This document shows positions 48,436 through 56,911 of a stretch of DNA of 64,000 bases, one piece after another; within the stretch, counting starts at the first letter, position 1, and each line of letters begins with the position of its first letter. The position numbers were made by a program, and so were the translations under genes. The DNA lies in contig NZ_MRZJ01000010.1 in assembly GCF_002994445.1 (NCBI RefSeq), positions 1-64,000 of the forward strand, in the 5' to 3' direction. Origin of the DNA: Staphylococcus simulans. Lineage in GTDB: Bacteria; Bacillota; Bacilli; Staphylococcales; Staphylococcaceae. Under the pieces are notes generated by a model. That model worked only from the letters and a program-made list of their open reading frames with translations. It did not search any database and had not been told where the DNA came from.

Positions 48436-49140
48436 CTATTTTATTTTGTCTTTTGCGTTTAATAATGCTAGTACTTTTTTTGCGACACGTTTAGGAGATT
48501 GAGGATTCTGACCAGTGACTAAATGATAATCTGTGACGGTATATGGACGAAACGGCAATGCAGCTTTAGTATAATCAGCACCTTGTGCGAATAATTGATC
48601 TTCTAACATAAATGGTACTAACTTTTTACGGTGGGCCAACTTTTCTTCGAAATTAGAAAAGCCTGTGAGTTTTTTGCCAGATACATAATAAACGCCATTT
48701 GTATCTTTGAAATCTAAGAAAGCACAGATTCCGTGACAAACTGCTGAGACAATACCGCCTTGTTCTCTGATTTTTGAAATCACACGTTGAATATCAGGAT
48801 TTCCTGGGAAATCATACATGACACCATGGCCTCCTGTGAAATACACAGCATCATAATCTTTAGGATTGATTGTCTTAATAGAGGGTGATGTTTCTAACAA
48901 TTGCATAAATGCTTGATTGTTTTGGTATTGCTTGGTTAATTTATCCAGCATAAGTTTGGAGGTACTGACTGGATCAATAGGTGTTGCGCCTCCTTTAGTA
49001 TTGACGATATCCATTTGGATATGATTACGGTGCATGACGTCATAAAAATGAACGAGTTCGCCTAGCCACAAACCAGTAGCAACATCAAAATTTTCGAAAT
49101 GGTCGACACTTGTATTGACGATTAGAACTTTTTTAGGCAT
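48436..49140 (-). CDS. DJ-1/PfpI family protein
   Basis: 234 residues. The nucleophile Cys lies in the elbow VSAVCHGICAF with the adjacent His, and the strand VYFTGGHGVMYDFP is typical of Hsp31/YajL-like members. The family includes chaperones, glyoxalase III and stress proteins. It lies next to the quinone/carbonyl stress genes mhqED, so a role against reactive carbonyls is a fair inference. AGGAGG precedes the ATG. Confidence 0.87.
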   Translation of the reverse strand: MPKKVLIVNTSVDHFENFDVATGLWLGELVHFYDVMHRNHIQMDIVNTKGGATPIDPVSTSKLMLDKLTKQYQNNQAFMQLLETSPSIKTINPKDYDAVYFTGGHGVMYDFPGNPDIQRVISKIREQGGIVSAVCHGICAFLDFKDTNGVYYVSGKKLTGFSNFEEKLAHRKKLVPFMLEDQLFAQGADYTKAALPFRPYTVTDYHLVTGQNPQSPKRVAKKVLALLNAKDKIK

Positions 49141-49563
49141 GTAATTTCCTCCTGTTAAGGTTTAAAAGGATTATACAGCAATTTAGTCTTTTTCGAACAT
49201 AATAATGCACTGTAAGCATTAACTAAAGTTAAGAATTTGTTAATGATGCGTTAATTGGAATAGAGGGCGAGAGACATTAAAATTAACTTGTGCTTAAGTA
49301 GTCTGAAATTAAGCATGGCACATATTTTGTAATATTTTGTTATTTCTTTGGTGTTTTAAATTGTGTTTTTTCTTTTTTCTCTTTTCTATTTTTCTATTTT
49401 TCTTTTTTGTTTAATGAATTGTTCAGATGTTGTCTATGAAAGCTTAAGTAAAAAAGTTGCAGAAAAATTTTTAAGAAATAAGTAGTGGAAGCCTGGATTT
49501 TGATCAGCATTCGAAGTCCAGGCTTTGTTTATGATTATTGATAGTGAGGTATGGAGGTTGTCA
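49141..49563. other. gene-free region with pyrimidine tract
   Basis: About 420 bases. A T/C-rich run with repeated TTTTTCTA units spans about 49366-49410. An AGCCTGGA / TCCAGGCT hairpin (49490-49524) with TTGTTT lies near the end. No gene seen. Confidence 0.5.
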
Positions 49564-50064
49564 ATGAGTGTCGCAATATTAGGTTTTTTCTTTTTAGTAA
49601 GGTTGTATTCTTTATCTATTTCAATGAAACACGAGCGGCTTTTAATTGCACAGGGTGCAGTAGAACATGGTGCAAGAAATTCTAAGTATCTTGCATGGGT
49701 ACATATTTTAATCTATTTATTGAGTTTTAGTTATGCAGTTATTTATCACCCTCCCTTTGATAGGATCGCTCAAGCGGGAACTTTGTTATTAATCGGGAGT
49801 TATATTGTATTATTTTGGGTAATTCATACACTAGGACCGATTTGGACTTTGAAAATATATATTCTCAAAGAGCATAAAGTAATAAAAACGGGTATATTTA
49901 AGTACATCAAGCATCCAAACTATTTTTTAAATATTATACCTGAGTTGACAGGGGTCATCTTATTAACACACGCTTATCCTGCAGCAATTTTACTGTTGCC
50001 TTATGCGTATATACTCTTTGTGCGTATCAAACAAGAAGAGCGCGCAATGTCACATCTTAAATAA
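49564..50064 (+). CDS. isoprenylcysteine carboxyl methyltransferase family membrane protein
   Basis: 166 residues with 4-5 hydrophobic segments and the family signature GIFKYIKHPNYFLNIIPE followed by a membrane helix and the basic FVRIKQEERAM. Bacterial relatives such as YpbQ methylate polyketide or lipid products with SAM. No polyketide synthase is adjacent. ATG 49564 is chosen because GGAGG lies 8 bases upstream. Confidence 0.83.
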   Translation: MSVAILGFFFLVRLYSLSISMKHERLLIAQGAVEHGARNSKYLAWVHILIYLLSFSYAVIYHPPFDRIAQAGTLLLIGSYIVLFWVIHTLGPIWTLKIYILKEHKVIKTGIFKYIKHPNYFLNIIPELTGVILLTHAYPAAILLLPYAYILFVRIKQEERAMSHLK

Positions 50065-50076
50065 GTTGCATCAAAG

Positions 50077-50110
50077 ACTAGAAAATACACCAATGTTTTC
50101 TAGTTTTTTT
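50077..50110 (+). terminator. terminator
   Basis: CTAGAAAATA / TGTTTTCTAG stem then seven T. Confidence 0.8.
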
Positions 50111-50209
50111 AATTAATAAAATTAAATATTAAATTACGCTTAACCTTTTGTGGAAATAGTCCGTATAATCATTCTATAATAGGATTACAACTGAGATGGA
50201 GTGAGTTGA

Positions 50210-50944
50210 ATGTTAAAAGTTAAAGCACCAAAAGCACTCTTTTTAGAAGGCGGATCTGAAGCGGTTCTATTATTGCACTCTTTTACAGGTACCATACAAG
50301 ATGTGAAAGCACTTGCTGAGGCATTGCATGCAAGAGGTTATACTTGTTACGCACCTTGTTATAGAGGACATGGCTTGCCTGTATCTGAATTTGTTCAATA
50401 CGATATCAGAGATTGGTGGGAAGATGCAGAAGCAGCATATGGTTTTCTTCATGCGAAAGGTTATACCAATATCAATGTAGCAGGCGTATCATTAGGCGGT
50501 ATTTTTGCATTGAAGTTAGCACAGCAGTTTGACGTTGCACGTACGATTGCGATGTCTGTCCCTTACCGTAAATCTCAATCGGGTGTCTTAAGCAGATTGA
50601 ACCATTATGGTACACGTCTGCAATATTACATCGGATGTACAGAGGAAGAACAAGCAGAACAAATGGCTTATGTTCCTGCTTATCGTGAAGGTGCAGCGCA
50701 TTTTGAGGCATTTGTGAACCAGACTATGAATGAATTGAATAAAGTGACATCACCGACATTCGTTGCGTACGGCGGTGCTGATGATCAATCCTATCATGAA
50801 AGTGCAAAAAAGATTATTCAGAATCTGACACAAGCTGTGTCAGCACAACTGCATAGTTATGCACATGCCGGTCATTTGATCACAAGAAGTTCACAATTAG
50901 AAGAAATATTTGATAATATTATTAATTTTTTGTATAAATCGTAA
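50210..50944 (+). CDS. carboxylesterase, Est30-like alpha/beta hydrolase
   Basis: 244 residues. LLLHSFTGT holds the oxyanion residues, VAGVSLGGIFAL the serine nucleophile, YGGADDQSYH the Asp and YAHAGHLITRS the His. A small lid lies between. It hydrolyses short-chain esters; natural substrate unknown. TGGAGTGAG precedes the ATG. Confidence 0.87.
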   Translation: MLKVKAPKALFLEGGSEAVLLLHSFTGTIQDVKALAEALHARGYTCYAPCYRGHGLPVSEFVQYDIRDWWEDAEAAYGFLHAKGYTNINVAGVSLGGIFALKLAQQFDVARTIAMSVPYRKSQSGVLSRLNHYGTRLQYYIGCTEEEQAEQMAYVPAYREGAAHFEAFVNQTMNELNKVTSPTFVAYGGADDQSYHESAKKIIQNLTQAVSAQLHSYAHAGHLITRSSQLEEIFDNIINFLYKS

Positions 50945-51209
50945 CATTTACGTGTAAGCGTTTTACATATTAAGAAAAGTAGCGTAAAATCATATAAGTA
51001 TAATCGACTATTAATGTATCAGAGTGCTTGGATATGTTATGATGGCTCCAAGAGTATTTTTACTAATAAGTTCCCCGTTGACACCCCAAGGTAGTCACCT
51101 CTTGTAAGAGGAAAATTGTTACTACAAAATGCTTTTTATACAAATGCCTGCCATCAAGAAGAAATTTCCGCAGAATGAGAAAGAGAGAAATGATTGGAGG
51201 GATTTCGCA

Positions 51210-51791
51210 ATGAAGAATGAGATTATCAAAAATGCGATTGAGCTGTTTGCGAAAAAGGGTTACTATGGTTGCACTCTTGATGAAATCGCGAAAAGCGTTT
51301 CAATAAAAAAAGCGAGTCTTTACTACTACTTCCCAAGTAAAGCAAATATCTATGAAGAATGTACTGTGCGTATATTTAATCATTTTAATAGAATGCTTGA
51401 TTTGCAAGAAGATGCTTCTCAGACGTCATTAGAGAATTTGAAGCAATTTATTTTAGACGTGGTTTTCAAACCAAACATTAGTTACTTGCGTATGTACTTG
51501 CAATTTACACAAGCGCCTGATGAATTCAAAGAACAGTTATATGTCAATGTCGCAGCATTGCATAAGCGAGTGATTGCCTTATTTAAAGTGTTCTATGAAA
51601 AGAACGATGTATCCATTTCGTTTTCAGCGTTTGAAGAATTGATGTTCGGTGTAATCGAAAGCGGCTTCGTCAGAACAACATTCATCAACTACTTCGATGA
51701 GTTGAGTTACCGCCGCGAAACATTAGAAGGTGAAGTAAGTTCAATGCTGGATTCACTATTAGAATTAAATGAATCACAAATAGATGAATAA
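51210..51791 (+). CDS. TetR family regulator, IcaR-like
   Basis: 193 residues. The N-terminal HTH (IIKNAIELFAKKGYYGCTLD, then EIAKSVSIKKASLYYYFPSK) is close to that of IcaR, the repressor of the PIA biofilm operon, and the rest has the same layout (YLRMYLQFTQAPDEF). No icaADBC genes are in the window. ATG 51210 has TTGGAGGG 8 bases before it; the longer frame has no ribosome site. Its target may be the neighbouring transporter or esterase, or ica-like genes elsewhere. Confidence 0.8.
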   Translation: MKNEIIKNAIELFAKKGYYGCTLDEIAKSVSIKKASLYYYFPSKANIYEECTVRIFNHFNRMLDLQEDASQTSLENLKQFILDVVFKPNISYLRMYLQFTQAPDEFKEQLYVNVAALHKRVIALFKVFYEKNDVSISFSAFEELMFGVIESGFVRTTFINYFDELSYRRETLEGEVSSMLDSLLELNESQIDE

Positions 51792-51807
51792 AATATGGGC
51801 TGCAAGG

Positions 51808-51840
51808 GGTTATCCTAAAAGAGGGTAATCTCTTTTTGTT
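51808..51840 (+). terminator. terminator of the TetR gene
   Basis: GGTTATCC (TAAAAGA) GGGTAATC with G-T pairs, then CTTTTTG. Confidence 0.6.
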
Positions 51841-51887
51841 TTGTGCCTGATATCTCTGCTAAAATTAAAAAATAAATATATTTGTAT

Positions 51888-51940
51888 GACTGCTTAGCAT
51901 TAATATTTTCTCAAACTTGAGATCTAAGCAGTCTTTTTTG
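51888..51940 (+). terminator. second, orphan terminator
   Basis: GACTGCTTAG ... CTAAGCAGTC with an inner CTCAAACTTGAG palindrome, then seven T. No gene lies between it and the previous terminator. Confidence 0.75.
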
Positions 51941-52033
51941 TGCTGTACTTGAAATTAAAAAATGAACTTTTGAAAATCATTGAAACGTATATGATGACAA
52001 GGTTAAATCAAGTTTTGACACTTCAAATTAAGG

Positions 52034-52062
52034 TTGAGGGATTGCTATTATTGTGTTATAGT
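52034..52062 (+). promoter_or_regulatory. promoter of the NSS transporter gene
   Basis: TTGAGG (52034-52039), 17-bp spacer, TATAGT (52057-52062). AACGCTTT is repeated about 2.5 times just downstream (52078-52097). Confidence 0.55.
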
Positions 52063-52144
52063 ATACTTAATCACATGAACGCTTTAACGCTTTAACGTAA
52101 ATGAGTTAAACGCAACTCTAAACAGATAGAAAAGGATGAAGAAC

Positions 52145-53473
52145 GTGTCGAAACAATCTCAATGGAAAACGTCAACAGGGTTTATTTTAGCAAGCGCAGG
52201 CTCGGCAATCGGACTAGGGGCTATGTGGAAATTTCCATATATGGCTGGTGTGTACGGCGGCGGTGCGTTTTTAATTATGTTTTTGATATTTACAATTTTT
52301 ATCGGTCTGCCGCTGCTGATTATGGAATTTACAATCGGGAAACTCGGCAGAACGTACACAACTGCAATCTTCGGCAAGCTCTCCAATAAAAAATGGACGA
52401 ATGCGATAGGCTGGAGCGGTAATATTGCGGTATTTGTTTTATTCGGATTTTACAGCGTAGTCGGCGGTTGGATTGTTATCTATATTGCACAAGTAGCTAT
52501 GCAGATTTTAGGCTTCGGCAAAGGCGGTTTAGGCAGTATTCACTTTGATCAAGTCATCAGCAATCCAGTCTATACGATTATCGGACAAGGAGCATTTATT
52601 TTAATTACAATGCTGATTGTCATGTTAGGGGTAGAACATGGATTAGAGAAAGCTTCTAAAGTAATGATGCCGCTGTTATTTGTCTTCTTGATTTTAATTG
52701 TAGTCAAATCACTGACACTTGAAGGTGCAGCGGAAGGTGTGCGTTTCATTTTAGAACCGCGTATGGAAGAGCTGTCCATGGAAGGTGTATTGTTTGCGCT
52801 GGGACAATCATTCTTTGCGTTATCTTTAGGTACAACCGGAATGATTACATATGCCAGTTATGCACCGAAAGAGATGACGATTAAAACATCAGCACTATCA
52901 ATTGTTATTATGAATATTATTGTTTCATTATTGGCAGGTCTTGCAATTTTCCCTGCGATTAATGCATTCGGTTATAAACCAGAAGAAGGTCCGGGTCTGC
53001 TATTCAAAGTATTGCCGCATGTCTTTGAAAAGATGAGCTTTGGTCCAGGATTCTATCTGATCTTCTTAATTTTATTCTTATTTGCGGCACTGACATCTTC
53101 AATTTCATTATTAGAATTGAATGTATCGAACTTTACGAAGAATGATAATCGCAAACGCGGCAGAGTTGCATTGATCGGCAGTATACTTGTATTTATTATC
53201 AGTATTCCGGCAACATTGTCTTTCAGCAGTTTGAGCGGTGTACATTTCTTAGCAGGTACGATTTTCGATAATATGGATTTCTTAGTTTCAAATATTTTAA
53301 TGCCTTTAGGCGCATTAGCCACAACTTTATTTGTCGGTCAGTTATTAACGAAAGAGGATTTGAAATCTGTTTTTGGTTATGATCGCTTCAAGTTCTTTGC
53401 GCCATGGTATTATTTAGTGAAATTTGTCTTACCTGTCGTGATATTGCTTGTATTCGTAATTCAATTTTTCTAA
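52145..53473 (+). CDS. sodium-dependent transporter of the neurotransmitter:sodium symporter (NSS) family
   Basis: About 442 residues with 11 or so membrane segments, as in LeuT/TnaT/MhsT. The first segment carries FILASAGSAIGLGAMWKFPY, the unwound sodium- and substrate-binding region; the sixth has ALGQSFFALSLGTTGMITYASY. It imports an amino acid with sodium; specificity is not evident. GTG 52145 is preferred since AAAAGG abuts the ATG at 52136. Confidence 0.88.
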   Translation: MSKQSQWKTSTGFILASAGSAIGLGAMWKFPYMAGVYGGGAFLIMFLIFTIFIGLPLLIMEFTIGKLGRTYTTAIFGKLSNKKWTNAIGWSGNIAVFVLFGFYSVVGGWIVIYIAQVAMQILGFGKGGLGSIHFDQVISNPVYTIIGQGAFILITMLIVMLGVEHGLEKASKVMMPLLFVFLILIVVKSLTLEGAAEGVRFILEPRMEELSMEGVLFALGQSFFALSLGTTGMITYASYAPKEMTIKTSALSIVIMNIIVSLLAGLAIFPAINAFGYKPEEGPGLLFKVLPHVFEKMSFGPGFYLIFLILFLFAALTSSISLLELNVSNFTKNDNRKRGRVALIGSILVFIISIPATLSFSSLSGVHFLAGTIFDNMDFLVSNILMPLGALATTLFVGQLLTKEDLKSVFGYDRFKFFAPWYYLVKFVLPVVILLVFVIQFF

Positions 53474-53490
53474 ATTTAAGATTTTATACC

Positions 53491-53520
53491 ATTCCCGCTG
53501 TCTGACAGCGGGAATTTTTT
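53491..53520 (+). terminator. terminator
   Basis: ATTCCCGCTGT (CTG) ACAGCGGGAAT then six T. Confidence 0.9.
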
Positions 53521-53535
53521 AATCTTAGTATTCAA

Positions 53536-53564
53536 TTGCATTCTTTACTGTATTGCGTTATAAT
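53536..53564 (+). promoter_or_regulatory. mccAB promoter
   Basis: TTGCAT (53536-53541), 17-bp spacer, TATAAT (53559-53564). Confidence 0.7.
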
Positions 53565-53589
53565 TCAGACTAGTATGATAGGAATAATT
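53560..53589 (+). promoter_or_regulatory. candidate CymR-type operator overlapping the mccA -10 box
   Basis: ATAATTCA, then AGGAATAATT, giving ATTCA-N13-GGAAT across the start point. Transsulfuration genes are known CymR targets in related species. Confidence 0.4.
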
Positions 53590-53650
53590 GGGTTGCGTAA
53601 TTAAGAAAGACGTTAAGCCTTTCGTCACACGCATCTCGGGGAGGAAACCA

Positions 53651-54556
53651 ATGATTGCATATGATTTAATCGGCAATACGCCTCTCGTTAAATTGGAATC
53701 GTTCAGTGATGAGAACGTCACTATCTATGCGAAACTGGAACAATTTAATCCTGGCGGCAGTGTCAAAGACCGTTTAGGAAAGTATTTGGTGGAACAAGCA
53801 TTAGAACGAGGACAAATTCAACGCGGAGATACGATTGTTGAAGCTTCGGCTGGAAACACAGGTATTGGATTAGCGATTGCGGCGAATCATTATGGTTTGC
53901 GATGTGTGATTTACGCACCACAAGGATTTGCGGCGGAGAAAATTTCGATTATGGAAGCATTGGGAGCTGAAGTGATTCGAACACCGCAAAACGGCGGTAT
54001 GATTGGTGCGCAAAATGAAGCAAAAGCATATGCGGCAGAACATGGTGCATATTATATGAATCAATTTGAATCTGAGGATAATCCAGGCGCATATCGCGAT
54101 ACACTTGCGCAAGAAATCTTGAAAGAAGTGCCGCAGATTGATTATTTTGTGGCCGGCGTCGGCTCTGGCGGTACTTTTACAGGTACTGCAGAAGTGCTGG
54201 CTGAACATAATGTGAAAAATGTCATTGTTGAGCCTGTCGGGTCAGTGCTCAATGGCGGTAAAAAGCAATTGCATGACACAGAAGGTATCGGTTCTGAAAA
54301 ATGGCCGATCTTCTTGGATAAAGGATTAGTGGAAACAATCTTAACAATTGCGGATGAAGATGCTTTTCATAATGTAAAACAGCTGGCATTGCAAGAAGGT
54401 CTTCTTGTAGGAAGCTCATCGGGAGCAGCACTGCAAGGGGCATTAGAAATCAAAAAACGCCTAGACAAAGGTACGATTGTGACCGTCTTCCCTGATGGCA
54501 GCGATCGCTACATGTCTAAATCCATCTTTAATTATTCGGGAAAACACAATAAGTAA
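53651..54556 (+). CDS. mccA: O-acetylserine-dependent cystathionine beta-synthase
   Basis: PLP enzyme that joins O-acetylserine with homocysteine to make cystathionine, the first reverse-transsulfuration step. 301 residues. The PLP lysine is in FNPGGSVKDR, the substrate loop in EASAGNTGIG and the phosphate loop in GVGSGGTFTG. Plain cysteine synthases are close relatives; the mccB neighbour decides the call. ATG 53651 follows GGGGAGGAAA. Confidence 0.88.
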   Translation: MIAYDLIGNTPLVKLESFSDENVTIYAKLEQFNPGGSVKDRLGKYLVEQALERGQIQRGDTIVEASAGNTGIGLAIAANHYGLRCVIYAPQGFAAEKISIMEALGAEVIRTPQNGGMIGAQNEAKAYAAEHGAYYMNQFESEDNPGAYRDTLAQEILKEVPQIDYFVAGVGSGGTFTGTAEVLAEHNVKNVIVEPVGSVLNGGKKQLHDTEGIGSEKWPIFLDKGLVETILTIADEDAFHNVKQLALQEGLLVGSSSGAALQGALEIKKRLDKGTIVTVFPDGSDRYMSKSIFNYSGKHNK

Positions 54557-54662
54557 ATGAAGTTCAAACAACAAGTGAGAGGCACTGATAATGTTAATCA
54601 AGCACGTTATCTTAAGGTGTCTTTTACTGTTGTCAGAAACGATTAAAAAAGGAGCTAATATC

Positions 54663-55808
54663 ATGAATAAAAAAACACAAATGGTCCATGGCGGACATAC
54701 GACTGATGACTATACTGGTGCAGTAACAACACCGATTTATCAAACAAGTACTTATTTACAAGATGATATCGGAGACTTGCGTGAAGGTTATGAGTATTCA
54801 CGAAGCGGCAACCCTACACGTACTGCTTTAGAAAGTACAATTGCTGATTTAGAACATGGACGTTTCGGGTATGCGTTCGGTTCAGGTGTAGCCGCAATTT
54901 CTGCAGTAGTGATGTTATTAGACAAAGGCGATCATATTGTGGTCAACTCTGATGTATACGGCGGTACTTTCCGTGTCTTAACAAAAGTATTCAACCGTTT
55001 AGGTATCGATGCAGATTTCGTTGATACAACAGATGCAAAAAATATTGAAGCGTCTATCAAACCAGAAACAAAAATGTTAATCATTGAAACACCATCAAAC
55101 CCATTATTACGTGTTACAGATATTAAAGCATCAGCGGATATCGCGAAAAAACACAACTTAATCTCAGTAGTAGACAATACATTCATGTCACCTTATTTCC
55201 AAAATCCGCTTACTTTAGGTGCAGATATTGTTTTACACTCTGCTTCTAAATATATCGGCGGTCATAGTGATGTCATCGGCGGTTTAGTTGCGACAAACGA
55301 TGAAGATTTAGCAGAACGTATCGGCTTTATCCAAAACTCTACAGGCGGCGTTTTAGGTCCGCAAGACAGCTACTTATTAATTCGTGGTATTAAAACATTA
55401 GGTTTGCGTATGGAACAAGTCAGCCGCAGTGCAGTTGCTGTATCTGAAATGCTTGCGAACCATCCTAAAGTAGAAAAAGTCTATCACCCAAGCTTAAAAG
55501 ATCATCCGAACCATGATATTCAAGCACGTCAAGCAACAGGCCACACTGGTGTTGTATCATTTGTAGTGCCGGATATCGAATCCGCGAAAGCAGTCATTCG
55601 AAACACAAAATACTTCACATTAGCAGAAAGCTTAGGCGCAGTAGAAAGTTTAATCTCTGTTCCAGCATTAATGACACATGCGTCTATCCCTAAAGAAGTA
55701 CGTGAAAAAGAAGGTATTGCGGATGGTTTAATCCGTTTATCAGTAGGTATTGAAGACACAGATGATTTAATCGAAGATTTAAAACAAGCTTTAGACCAAT
55801 TAAAATAA
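54663..55808 (+). CDS. mccB: cystathionine gamma-lyase
   Basis: Cleaves cystathionine to cysteine, 2-oxobutyrate and ammonia. 381 residues. The PLP lysine is in LHSASKYIGGHSDV; other Cys/Met-metabolism landmarks are YSRSGNPTRTALE, FGSGVAAISAV and VDNTFMSPY. ATG 54663 follows AAAGGAG; the longer frame is not used. Cystathionine gamma-synthase (MetB) is the near relative that could be confused with it. Confidence 0.9.
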   Translation: MNKKTQMVHGGHTTDDYTGAVTTPIYQTSTYLQDDIGDLREGYEYSRSGNPTRTALESTIADLEHGRFGYAFGSGVAAISAVVMLLDKGDHIVVNSDVYGGTFRVLTKVFNRLGIDADFVDTTDAKNIEASIKPETKMLIIETPSNPLLRVTDIKASADIAKKHNLISVVDNTFMSPYFQNPLTLGADIVLHSASKYIGGHSDVIGGLVATNDEDLAERIGFIQNSTGGVLGPQDSYLLIRGIKTLGLRMEQVSRSAVAVSEMLANHPKVEKVYHPSLKDHPNHDIQARQATGHTGVVSFVVPDIESAKAVIRNTKYFTLAESLGAVESLISVPALMTHASIPKEVREKEGIADGLIRLSVGIEDTDDLIEDLKQALDQLK

Positions 55809-55821
55809 TCAACATTAAAAC

Positions 55822-55858
55822 AAAGATGCCTTTCACTAAGTGTGGAGGGCATCTTTCA
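55822..55858 (+). terminator. mccAB terminator
   Basis: AAGATGCC ... GGCATCTT stem with a short T tail. Confidence 0.65.
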
Positions 55859-56056
55859 ATTTGCATCAGGTTGATCTAACAAATAATGTGAAGATTTGCG
55901 GTATTAGAATGGGTGAAACAATCTCAAGCACAATAATAAGTGTGCTTAAACGCATTCATCGCATCAGTGCATAGGCTAAGTTAGAATAGTAAGTGATGTA
56001 TCTTGTTAAAGACGACACTTTGCGTGTTGTAAAAACTGAGAAAGAAGGCTGATAGT

Positions 56057-56842
56057 GTGGTGGACTTCACAAGATTAGAACGTTATTTAGGAATAGATCC
56101 GGATGACCATAAATCTGCAGATTTAGAGGCGTTGAATCACTATATCCGTCAATATATGCTGAAGGTGCCGTTTGAAAATATCAACGTGCAGAATGGCTGG
56201 CCGCTTGCATTGACAGATGAAGCGATGATGCAAAAAGTAGTAGATGAACAGCGCGGCGGCTTTTGTTATGAAATGAATTATTTCTTTAAGCATTATTTAG
56301 AATATAAAGGCTTTGAAGTCGACGCAATGTCCGCAACCGTGATGAGTCCGAACGGCTGGGCGCGTGAAGGCTCACATATGTCCTTAAAAGTTACGATTGA
56401 TGATAAAGCGTATGTCGCAGATATCGGTTTTGGGGACATGCCGAAATTTGCTTTGCCTATGGATTGCCCGAGTGAAGGTCTGTCAGATGTGACAGGCAGT
56501 TACAGAGTACATGGCTTGAATGAAGATTATTATGACATTGAGAAATGGTCTGATGCACAACAAGCATGGCAAATCAGCTATCGTGTGTTGAATGAACCGA
56601 AAACGTTAGAGGCATTTGAAGATGGGATTGCCTACAATCAATACAGCCCGGATTCTATATTTGTTCAAGGTTTACTGATCACAAAAGCGACAGAAACCGG
56701 ACGCAATACATTAACACATAATCATTTAACACTGCTTTCAAACGGTGACAAGTCTGTACAAACGACAACGAAAGAGAACTACCAAGATTGCTTAGAAACA
56801 TATTTTGGTATACCAAAGATGACCATTGCGACATTTTCATAA
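56057..56842 (+). CDS. arylamine N-acetyltransferase
   Basis: Transfers acetyl from acetyl-CoA to arylamines and hydrazines. 261 residues. The Cys-His-Asp triad is in RGGFCYEMN, EGSHMSLKV and VADIGFGD, and VPFENINVQNG is the usual N-terminal motif. Starts at GTG 56057 after AAGAAGG. Monocistronic. Confidence 0.92.
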   Translation: MVDFTRLERYLGIDPDDHKSADLEALNHYIRQYMLKVPFENINVQNGWPLALTDEAMMQKVVDEQRGGFCYEMNYFFKHYLEYKGFEVDAMSATVMSPNGWAREGSHMSLKVTIDDKAYVADIGFGDMPKFALPMDCPSEGLSDVTGSYRVHGLNEDYYDIEKWSDAQQAWQISYRVLNEPKTLEAFEDGIAYNQYSPDSIFVQGLLITKATETGRNTLTHNHLTLLSNGDKSVQTTTKENYQDCLETYFGIPKMTIATFS

Positions 56843-56858
56843 TATATTGCATAAAGAA

Positions 56859-56906
56859 AAAGCAGCACAACCTCCTGAAAATATAGGAAGTTGCGCTGCT
56901 TTTATT
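56859..56906. terminator. terminator between convergent genes
   Basis: AAAGCAGCACAACCTCCT / AGGAAGTTGCGCTGCTTT, a long imperfect stem usable from both sides. Confidence 0.85.
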
Positions 56907-56911
56907 TGGGT

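Noticed and set aside
50953..50967. TGTAAGCGTTTTACA as a cre site
   Set aside because: One base too long between half sites to fit the cre consensus; may be a regulator dyad instead.
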